The position numbers and the translations under genes were made by a program. The notes beneath the pieces were generated by a model, which searched no databases, had not been told where the DNA came from, and worked only from the letters and a program-made list of their open reading frames with translations. 19,974 bases of DNA from an uncultured Ruminococcus sp. (GTDB lineage Bacteria > Bacillota > Clostridia > Oscillospirales > Acutalibacteraceae), in contig CADCQO010000255.1 of the NCBI GenBank assembly GCA_902803585.1, positions 1-19,974 on the forward strand, written 5' to 3'. Below, one piece after another: positions 6,682 through 12,801 of the stretch (position 1 is its first letter; every line of letters starts with the position of its first letter).

Positions 6682-8595
6682 ATGATTCAAAAGTTTCTTT
6701 ACGGCGATCCCATTCCCACCGAAGCCGTCCTCGCAGAATTGCCCGTCTGCACAGCAGAACTGCCCCATCTCACACAAATCATCGGCAAAGACGATCTTTT
6801 CAGCTTTACATCTGCGCTGTCAGAGGAGGATATTGTCTATGGTCTGGGTGAAGCCCCCAGAGGCATCAACAAACGGGGACATATCTACGAGAGCTTCAAC
6901 AGTGATGACCCCTACCATACCGAAGAAAAACGCTCTCTTTACGGCTCGCACAATTTCATTGTCGTCAGCGGCCAGACATCTTACGGCGTTTTTGTTGACT
7001 GCGGCGCACAGGTAACATTTGATATCGGCTACAGCAGTTATGACCGTCTTTGCATTACTCCCTCTGTCAAAGATTTCACGCTGTATATCATTGACGGTAA
7101 AAATGCGTATGATATTATCAGGCAGTTCCGGACTATCATCGGTCAGAGCTACATTGCGCCGATGTGGGCATTCGGTTTTCAGCAGAGCCGCTGGAGCTAC
7201 GCCAGCGCTGACGAGGTGCGGAAAGTCGTTGCAGAATACCGCAAAAACCATATCCCCCTCGATGCGGTTTATCTGGATATCGACTATATGGAAGCATATA
7301 AGGACTTCACCGTCAGCGAAGAACGCTTTCCCGCTTTCAAAGACTTTGCGGCAGAAATGAGGGAGCAGGATATTCATCTGGTACCGATCATTGACGCAGG
7401 CGTGAAAATCGAAGAGGGCTATTCCGTCTATGAAGAAGGCAAAAAGAACGGTTATTTCTGCAAGCGGCAGGACGGCACAGACTTTACAGCGGGTGTATGG
7501 CCGGGCAGAACCCATTTTCCCGATTTCCTGAATCCTGAAGCCCGCCGCTGGTTCGGACAAAAATATAAAGTCCTTTTAGATGCGGGCATTGACGGATTCT
7601 GGAACGATATGAATGAACCCGCTATGTTCTACACAGATGAAGGCATCAGCGAAGCTGTCGATTATCTGAAGAAATTCGACTTTGAATGCAATGACTCCGG
7701 CAAATTCTTTGAACTGGGAAGCCGTGTCGGAGGTCTTGCCAACCGGCGGAAGGACTATGCCGCTATGTACCACAATATCGGCGGCAGAATGGTGTGTCAT
7801 GAACAAGTACATAATCTGTACGGCTATTATATGACGAGAGCCGCCGCAGAGGCATTTCAGGAATTGTCCCCTGACAAAACAATACTGATGTTCTCCCGCT
7901 CGTCCTATATCGGTATGCACCGTTACGGCGGTATCTGGACAGGCGACAATCAGTCGTGGTGGTCACACCTTCTGCTCAACATCAAAATGATGCCCTCGCT
8001 GAATATGTGCGGTTTCCTGTACTGCGGGGCAGATCTGGGCGGATTCGGCGCCAACTGTACCCGTGATCTCCTGCTTCGCTGGCTGGCGTTCGGCATTTTC
8101 ACGCCGCTTATGCGGAATCACAGTGCATGGGGCACCCGTCAGCAGGAGTGCTATGCCTTTGGCGATACACAGGCTTTCAAAAGCATTATCGACCTGCGCT
8201 ACCGTCTGATTCCCTACCTTTACAGGGAGTATACCAACGCCTGCAAAAACAACGATCTCCTTTTCAAACCTCTGGCTTTTGACTACCCTGATGATACCAC
8301 CGCACGGCATATTGAGGATCAGCTTCTTCTGGGAAGCAGTCTGATGATCGCACCCATTTACGAACAGAACGCTGTCGGACGGACGGTTTATCTGCCCGAA
8401 TCCATGCGCTGCGTTCTTTTCAAAAACGCTGAGGTCAGCCATTCTGAAGTCCTCCCGAAAGGCTGGCACTACATCACGGCTGCCCTTGATGAAGTACCTG
8501 TATTTATCCGTTCCGGCTGTTCGCTTCCCCTTTGTCCTCCTGCCGAATCGGTCGCCCGACTCTCCACTTCCTCACTCATAGAAATTGAAAACTGA
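6682..8595 (+). CDS. GH31 alpha-glucosidase, probably isomaltase-like
   Basis: A 637-residue cytoplasmic enzyme (no signal peptide) that releases glucose from the non-reducing end of alpha-glucosides. The catalytic nucleophile is Asp309 (WNDMNEP) and the acid/base is Asp422 (GIWTGDN). GLGE near 54-57 belongs to the N-terminal beta-sandwich, and MCGFLYCGADLGGFG marks the late barrel. The sequence aligns closely, as I recall it, with the Ruminococcus obeum enzyme (nucleophile Asp307, acid/base Asp420). Trp171 matches the R. obeum Trp169 tied to preference for alpha-1,6 bonds, so isomaltose-type substrates are likely. The protein ends about 25 residues earlier than that 663-residue homologue, losing the last C-terminal strands. 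The start is the ATG at 6682 with AAAGGAG eight bases upstream; an upstream in-frame TTG at 6634 has no such site. Confidence 0.93.
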   Translation: MIQKFLYGDPIPTEAVLAELPVCTAELPHLTQIIGKDDLFSFTSALSEEDIVYGLGEAPRGINKRGHIYESFNSDDPYHTEEKRSLYGSHNFIVVSGQTSYGVFVDCGAQVTFDIGYSSYDRLCITPSVKDFTLYIIDGKNAYDIIRQFRTIIGQSYIAPMWAFGFQQSRWSYASADEVRKVVAEYRKNHIPLDAVYLDIDYMEAYKDFTVSEERFPAFKDFAAEMREQDIHLVPIIDAGVKIEEGYSVYEEGKKNGYFCKRQDGTDFTAGVWPGRTHFPDFLNPEARRWFGQKYKVLLDAGIDGFWNDMNEPAMFYTDEGISEAVDYLKKFDFECNDSGKFFELGSRVGGLANRRKDYAAMYHNIGGRMVCHEQVHNLYGYYMTRAAAEAFQELSPDKTILMFSRSSYIGMHRYGGIWTGDNQSWWSHLLLNIKMMPSLNMCGFLYCGADLGGFGANCTRDLLLRWLAFGIFTPLMRNHSAWGTRQQECYAFGDTQAFKSIIDLRYRLIPYLYREYTNACKNNDLLFKPLAFDYPDDTTARHIEDQLLLGSSLMIAPIYEQNAVGRTVYLPESMRCVLFKNAEVSHSEVLPKGWHYITAALDEVPVFIRSGCSLPLCPPAESVARLSTSSLIEIEN

Positions 8596-8613
8596 CAATC
8601 AGGCTCAAAAAAA

Positions 8614-8666
8614 GCTCTGCCCCCGGCAGGTTCCGTTTTTGTGACGGTTTCCTGACGGGGGCTTTT
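8614..8666. terminator. Bidirectional terminator between convergent genes
   Basis: GCCCCCG (8619-8625) pairs with CGGGGGC (8656-8662), extended inward by CAGG/CCTG (8627-8630 and 8651-8654). TTTT follows on the plus strand, and a run of seven T follows on the minus strand (A-run 8607-8613). It serves both the GH31 gene and the glycosyltransferase operon. Confidence 0.85.
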
Positions 8667-8687
8667 CTGATGAGGGGGAAATCTTCC

Positions 8688-9680
8688 CTATACGGGAAAT
8701 TTCTTGTCTTTCTTCACTTTCTTTCTTCGTCCCGGCTGTACAAACTTGTACGGAATTTCCGGTATGCCTTCCACAGCCTCATAGTTGTCGGAAAGGATAT
8801 AATCGAAAATTTCACGGTTGGTATCAAGATTATATTTCATTTTGCGGAAATCCATATGCAGGACGTGCTGACGAATGATAGAATAGATGTTGATCAGATG
8901 TGCTTTTCGGGCGAACTGTTGGATAGCAGGCCTGAATTTCTCATACTCGCCCACACTTTCGAAGTAATTTTTCTGGGCAAGGATAGAACGCCAGTAATCG
9001 CTGATCTTTTCTGCATTCATCGTGCCTACGATACTGCCGAAACGCTTTTCGTAGTAATACAAATGTCTGCCCGTTACTGCCAGTTTATTGGAACCGTGCA
9101 GAAGGCGCACACTTGTAGCGATATCCTCAAAATACATATAGGGATAACGGATATCCTTATCTCTGAACAGTCTGGTTTTATACAGCTTATTCCAGGCATA
9201 GCTCTGGAACATACTGTCTGTAATCAGTGCGATCAGTGCATCGTCACGGGACATTTCACCGGTTCTGGCTCTGGAGGGACGGGGACATTTCAGACCGGTA
9301 TTGAAATAGGAATACATATACTTGCAGTATGCCATATCCGCATGATGAGCCTGACAGGATTCATACATCACTTTGAGAAAATCTCTGTGTACATGGTCGT
9401 CACTGTCAATAAATGCGATATACTCTCCCTTTGCCCGTTCAATGCCATAGTTGCGGGCATCGGACAGACCGCCGTTTTCCTTATGGAAATAACGGAAACG
9501 CTTGTCCCTTTTTCCGAATTCTTTGGCGATCGCTGCACTCCTGTCGGGGGAATCGTCATCGATCATCAATACTTCAAAGTCCATAAAGCTCTGGAGCTGT
9601 ATGGAACGCAGACAGCGCTTTAAAAATTTCTCCACTTTATAAATCGGCACGATGACCGATATAACAGGTGTAATTTTCAA
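8688..9680 (-). CDS. GT2 family glycosyltransferase (third gene of the glycan operon)
   Basis: A 330-residue GT-A fold transferase. The N-terminal nucleotide-sugar domain starts ISVIVPIYKVEKFL. MIDDDSPDRS (39-48) is the sugar-nucleotide loop, NGGLSDARNYG (69-79) is typical of GT2, and DSDD (92-95) is the metal-binding DXD. FEDIATS, with Glu185-Asp186, fits the catalytic-base ED motif. The C-terminal part is predicted helical and ends in a strongly basic tail (RRKKVKKDKK), which may lie against the membrane. The start is a TTG at 9680; no ATG or GTG fits, a stop lies just upstream in frame, and an excellent GAGGTGAT site precedes it. It is 15 bases after the preceding gene, which encodes a paralogue, so translation is likely coupled. 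Donor and acceptor are not predictable. Confidence 0.9.
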   Translation of the reverse strand: MKITPVISVIVPIYKVEKFLKRCLRSIQLQSFMDFEVLMIDDDSPDRSAAIAKEFGKRDKRFRYFHKENGGLSDARNYGIERAKGEYIAFIDSDDHVHRDFLKVMYESCQAHHADMAYCKYMYSYFNTGLKCPRPSRARTGEMSRDDALIALITDSMFQSYAWNKLYKTRLFRDKDIRYPYMYFEDIATSVRLLHGSNKLAVTGRHLYYYEKRFGSIVGTMNAEKISDYWRSILAQKNYFESVGEYEKFRPAIQQFARKAHLINIYSIIRQHVLHMDFRKMKYNLDTNREIFDYILSDNYEAVEGIPEIPYKFVQPGRRKKVKKDKKFPV

Positions 9681-9683
9681 ACA

Positions 9684-9691
9684 ATCACCTC
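9684..9691 (-). promoter_or_regulatory. Strong ribosome site deciding a TTG start
   Basis: GAGGTGAT matches eight bases of the 16S rRNA complement and lies three bases before the TTG at 9680-9678 (seven bases from GAGG). It fills most of the 15-base gap after the upstream gene's stop. Confidence 0.75.
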
Positions 9692-9695
9692 ATTG

Positions 9696-10628
9696 TCATT
9701 CTACCACTGGTTTGTTCAGGTCGAGCCTTTTCAGTACCTCAGGACTGCGCCTCAGACACAAGCGCACCTTTGCTTTTGCCCGACGGATATTCTCCCGGCT
9801 GGTCTGTACATTGCCTCCGGCACTCTGCCGCACCATAGAAGGTATCGCAAAGTAGACGTGAAAAACATGATGACGGAAACTCCGCCAGAAATCCGGATAG
9901 CACCCGTGTTCTTCCAGAAACAGCCTTATCATCGGAATGGTATTCACATAGTCATTCACCCTGTCGGCAGTCATCTGCACCTCTGTATAGCGTGAAAAGG
10001 CTCTTGTGTAGTAATAACCGCAGAAATCAACACTGACAACCCTGTTGGCATAATAAAAGAGCTTCGGCGTTGAAACAGCATCTTCATAATACATATCGGG
10101 AATGCTTACTGCATACTTTGTAAACAAATCCCTGCGGAAGAGCTTTCCCCAAAGATAAAATTTCAGGCGGTTATCCTGCAGCAGCAGCCCCAGTGCTTCA
10201 TCACGGTCATACACTCCCTCCGGCAGACTTGTACCCTCTCTGAAGCTGTGACTGTTCAGGAAATAGTAGCAGTAGCCTCCTACGGCAATATCCGCCTTTT
10301 CACGGCAGGCAGCCTGATACAGCTTTTCAAGATAATCCTCACTCAGGCGGTCGTCGCCGTCTACAAAAGCAATATACTCTCCCTGTGCGGCATATACGCC
10401 GATATTTCTTGCCGTACCCGCACCTCCCTGCGGATGATGAATCACTCTGAAACGGCTGTCCTCTTCGGCTGTCTGCTCTGCTAACTCAGCGGAACCGTCT
10501 GTTGAGCCGTTGTTTACCACAATGACCTCAAAATCCCTGAAAGACTGACTGCGGACAGACGCAAGACATTGAGAAAACATTTCCCCGCAGTTATGAGCGG
10601 GAATAACAATACTGACCGGCAGCGGCAT
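9696..10628 (-). CDS. GT2 family glycosyltransferase (second gene of the glycan operon)
   Basis: A 310-residue GT2 protein parallel in layout to its downstream neighbour. VSIVIPAHNCGEMF opens the fold, VVNNGSTDGS (37-46) is the sugar-nucleotide loop, GGAGTARNIG (68-77) follows, and DGDD (90-93) is the metal site. MYYEDAVSTP carries Glu182-Asp183 as the likely catalytic-base region. The usual aspartate at the start of the DDGSTD loop is Asn here (NNGSTD), a variant also found in active GT2 enzymes. The shared YEDxxST and YYY-rich motifs suggest that the two transferases arose by duplication. The ATG at 10628 has GGAGGG five bases upstream. The flippase-like gene ends 23 bases before it, so all three genes form one operon. 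Confidence 0.9.
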   Translation of the reverse strand: MPLPVSIVIPAHNCGEMFSQCLASVRSQSFRDFEVIVVNNGSTDGSAELAEQTAEEDSRFRVIHHPQGGAGTARNIGVYAAQGEYIAFVDGDDRLSEDYLEKLYQAACREKADIAVGGYCYYFLNSHSFREGTSLPEGVYDRDEALGLLLQDNRLKFYLWGKLFRRDLFTKYAVSIPDMYYEDAVSTPKLFYYANRVVSVDFCGYYYTRAFSRYTEVQMTADRVNDYVNTIPMIRLFLEEHGCYPDFWRSFRHHVFHVYFAIPSMVRQSAGGNVQTSRENIRRAKAKVRLCLRRSPEVLKRLDLNKPVVE

Positions 10629-10651
10629 AAAATCCCTCCGTATTCTGACGT

Positions 10652-11758
10652 TTATGATTTTTTGGCAGAAGTCATTTCTTCTGTTTCAGCCGCCTCAGCT
10701 GTTTCTGCAGCTCCGGCCGCTTCTGTCTTTTTCTTTCTGACCGCCGCAAACGGCAAAGAAACGATAATTGTCAGATAATAAGTAATGGTACGCCAGATCA
10801 GAATAGCGGACTTGATCATCTGGTCGGTGAACATCGTACCGAAAAACGCACTGAAACAATATTCTGCCGCACCCGAACCGCCCGGCAGCGGCACCAGTCC
10901 GGACACCATGCTGACAAAGGACTGTGCACAGATCATATCAAACATTTTCACGCCGTGCTGTCCGAAAGATCTGGCGATGCAGTACGGAACCAGAAACAGT
11001 ATGGTAAGCTGTACAAATGTCAGCACATAGACCTCTACTACCAGTTTTTTATTCTTGTTCAGATCTTTGTTGCAGTTATGGAAATTTGTAAGGGATTCGT
11101 CCAGCTTACGGATTTTCTCATCTACATTTTTCATCAGGTGTATCTTGCCGAGCAGTTTGAAAATACCGCCGATCACCTTAGTGGTAAAGCCCTTGTTGAA
11201 GGAAGCCAGCAGAAGCACTACAATCGTCAGTATCTGCCCGATAAAGCCGATGATTGTCAATATCCACATCGCAACATTCAGATGTTCAAAGAACATACCG
11301 AAACGCATAATCATGGCCGCCACGCTGTAAGCTGTGAGCGTAAACTGCCACACCAGAAACTTCTGTATCAGAGCCGCCGTACCGTTACTTGCCTTGATAC
11401 CCATGCGCGTCATTGTAAGAATCTGCATAGGCTGACCGCCTGAAGCACTGGGCGTGACAGCACAATAGAATTGTCCTACCATCGACACGAAAAGTGCCTG
11501 CACCCTTTTGAATGTCGGTGTACTTCGTTTGACGAAAAGATAAATAATCACTGCATCAATTACTATATTCATAATGTGCATGACCAACGCCATCACAAGC
11601 CATACCACATCAATTTTCAAACCGCTGTTCAGCAGGTCAATAAATCCGTCTTTGGAAAAAATGAAGAAAACGACCAGTCCGATAGTGAGGCAGATAATAC
11701 AAATATTGAAGATCAAGCCCCATGGAATCGACGAGCGTTTCCGTTTTGTTGTACCCAT
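10652..11758 (-). CDS. LPG-synthase-type transmembrane protein (UPF0104/YbhN-like)
   Basis: A 368-residue polytopic membrane protein of the lysylphosphatidylglycerol-synthase transmembrane family (PF03706), with about eight helices. TPSASGGQP (102-110) and PLPGGSGAAE (290-299) are the two conserved Gly-rich motifs. It lacks the soluble aminoacyl-transferase domain of MprF, so it is not a full MprF. Stand-alone members often sit with glycosyltransferases and are thought to move lipid-linked intermediates across the membrane. First in an operon with two GT2 enzymes, it may supply or flip their product. The tail after 342 is low-complexity, rich in Ala, Glu and Thr, and likely disordered. The start has AAAGGAGAGGTG upstream and a strong promoter at 11816-11844. 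Confidence 0.88.
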   Translation of the reverse strand: MGTTKRKRSSIPWGLIFNICIICLTIGLVVFFIFSKDGFIDLLNSGLKIDVVWLVMALVMHIMNIVIDAVIIYLFVKRSTPTFKRVQALFVSMVGQFYCAVTPSASGGQPMQILTMTRMGIKASNGTAALIQKFLVWQFTLTAYSVAAMIMRFGMFFEHLNVAMWILTIIGFIGQILTIVVLLLASFNKGFTTKVIGGIFKLLGKIHLMKNVDEKIRKLDESLTNFHNCNKDLNKNKKLVVEVYVLTFVQLTILFLVPYCIARSFGQHGVKMFDMICAQSFVSMVSGLVPLPGGSGAAEYCFSAFFGTMFTDQMIKSAILIWRTITYYLTIIVSLPFAAVRKKKTEAAGAAETAEAAETEEMTSAKKS

Positions 11759-11815
11759 ACTTTCACCTCTCCTTTGTAACTGCAGACATAAAAATTGTAT
11801 TTTCTCATAACCTTT

Positions 11816-11844
11816 ACTATAACATTATTTTCATCTCAGGTCAA
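11816..11844 (-). promoter_or_regulatory. Promoter of the flippase-glycosyltransferase operon
   Basis: TTGACC (11844-11839), 17 bases, TATAGT (11821-11816) on the minus strand. The start codon is 57 bases beyond the -10. Confidence 0.75.
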
Positions 11845-11866
11845 CACCTGATTTTCAGTGCTGAAA
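11836..11866. promoter_or_regulatory. Two adjacent palindromes over and above the operon promoter
   Basis: TCAGGT-caac-ACCTGA (11836-11851) covers the -35 hexamer. TTTCAG-tg-CTGAAA (11853-11866) lies directly upstream. Both have perfect 6-base arms. Their position suits repressor or activator sites, but no regulator is known. Confidence 0.4.
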
Positions 11867-11920
11867 GTCCTGCCGAAAGTGCTGCTTTGTATTTTCAGAA
11901 CGGCGTGTTCCGATACAAGT

Positions 11921-11950
11921 GAAAAGCCTGCACAGAAGCTCCATGCAGGC
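11921..11950 (-). terminator. Terminator of the phosphoribosyltransferase-like gene
   Basis: GCCTGCA (11926-11932) pairs with TGCAGGC (11944-11950); on the minus strand the stem is followed by TTTTC. It lies 16 bases after the stop at 11966. Confidence 0.6.
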
Positions 11951-11965
11951 ACATTGTTATATATT

Positions 11966-12601
11966 TCACAAAGCAGAGTAGCCGAAGCTGTTGACGAGTG
12001 CTTCTATTTTTTCACCATTGCGGCAGAACGGACAATGCGGGGGCTTGTAGCTCTGATAATCACCGAGGTCATTAGGATCAAAAACAGATTTCACAGGGTG
12101 ACCGTCACACTCTTCCACCGTCGCAAAAATAGCCCCTACGCCGACCACTGTACCGCCGTAATAATTGACTGCATCAATCGCCGCCAGCGCACTCTTACCC
12201 GTTGTAACAGACGCCGCCACGATCAGCACATGCTTTCCGGCAAGCATCGGAATAACATTGTCGCGGAACACGATCTGACCGCCGTTGACGAATTCAGGAG
12301 AAAGCACATAGATTGTCTGATGTGCATTCATATTGACATACTCGTCCTTTGTCAGTTCAGCCGCAATACACGTTCCCACAACTTCCATACCGTCAATGCA
12401 GAGGATAGTATCAACGATGGTTGTCATTTTGTAATCGTCAGCCAGTTCCTGCGCTACTGCTCTTGCTTCAGACAGGCGCATTTTCTGGGTGGTAACGTCA
12501 ATATAATAATTCGTGTGGCTGTGCATTGTGGCAAAATGACCCTTCTGCACCCGCAGGAACACATCTTGATTTTTTGTTCTGATTTTCATTTCTTTAGCCA
12601 T
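11966..12601 (-). CDS. Type I phosphoribosyltransferase-fold protein (orotate PRTase-like)
   Basis: A 211-residue cytoplasmic protein with the PRTase fold. The element expected to bind PRPP is VLIVAASVTTG (125-135). The two acidic residues of the canonical VVE/DDVxTTG motif are Ala129 and Ala130, while the TTG phosphate loop is intact. Clostridial relatives commonly annotated as orotate phosphoribosyltransferase also lack the acidic pair, as I recall, so this appears to be a family trait. HFATMHSHTNYYID near the N-terminus and CPFC (190-193) with nearby His189 near the C-terminus are other marks; the Cys pair may bind metal. Normal OPRT activity is doubtful and no pyrimidine genes are nearby. 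It is a single-gene unit with a promoter at 12642-12670, GAGGTGGG before the ATG, and a terminator at 11921-11950. Confidence 0.8.
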   Translation of the reverse strand: MAKEMKIRTKNQDVFLRVQKGHFATMHSHTNYYIDVTTQKMRLSEARAVAQELADDYKMTTIVDTILCIDGMEVVGTCIAAELTKDEYVNMNAHQTIYVLSPEFVNGGQIVFRDNVIPMLAGKHVLIVAASVTTGKSALAAIDAVNYYGGTVVGVGAIFATVEECDGHPVKSVFDPNDLGDYQSYKPPHCPFCRNGEKIEALVNSFGYSAL

Positions 12602-12641
12602 AAACCCACCTCAATCCATAAATTTGCGTGTTGCCTCCATA

Positions 12642-12670
12642 ATTTTACCACATTATGGCTAACAAATCAA
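12642..12670 (-). promoter_or_regulatory. Promoter of the phosphoribosyltransferase-like gene
   Basis: TTGATT (12670-12665), 17 bases, TAAAAT (12647-12642), with TGG just before the -10 making it an extended -10. Confidence 0.7.
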
Positions 12671-12717
12671 GTTTTTTTATTCATTTCGCAAAATTCATAG
12701 TCAGGAATGCTTTCAGT

Positions 12718-12739
12718 AAAAAACCGCATACCGCTGCGG
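12718..12739 (-). terminator. Second terminator after the FtsX-type permease gene
   Basis: CCGCA (12724-12728) pairs with TGCGG (12735-12739), followed on the minus strand by six T (A-run 12718-12723). It backs up the stronger terminator next to it. Confidence 0.6.
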
Positions 12740-12744
12740 ACAGT

Positions 12745-12787
12745 AAAAAAATTCCGCCCCGATCTTTGTAAAAAGACCAGAGCGGAA
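12745..12787 (-). terminator. Strong terminator after the FtsX-type permease gene
   Basis: TTCCGC/GCGGAA ends a 13-pair stem (with G-T wobbles) around a 17-base loop region, followed on the minus strand by seven T (A-run 12745-12751). It lies 14 bases after the stop at 12802. Confidence 0.85.
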
Positions 12788-12801
12788 ACGCAAAACGCTG
12801 A

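Noticed and set aside
6820..7560. 246-codon open frame on the minus strand
   Set aside because: Antisense shadow of the GH31 gene, whose motifs are unambiguous.
8670..9623. 317-codon open frame on the plus strand
   Set aside because: Mirror of the GT2 gene on the other strand; it starts within the terminator region and has no family features.
12611..12640. Nine-residue leader peptide before the phosphoribosyltransferase-like gene (minus strand)
   Set aside because: Its ATG lies one base past the -10 hexamer, so it would fall upstream of the transcription start; it has no ribosome site.
11858..12700. 280-codon open frame on the plus strand
   Set aside because: Antisense to the phosphoribosyltransferase-like gene and crosses that gene's terminator and promoter.
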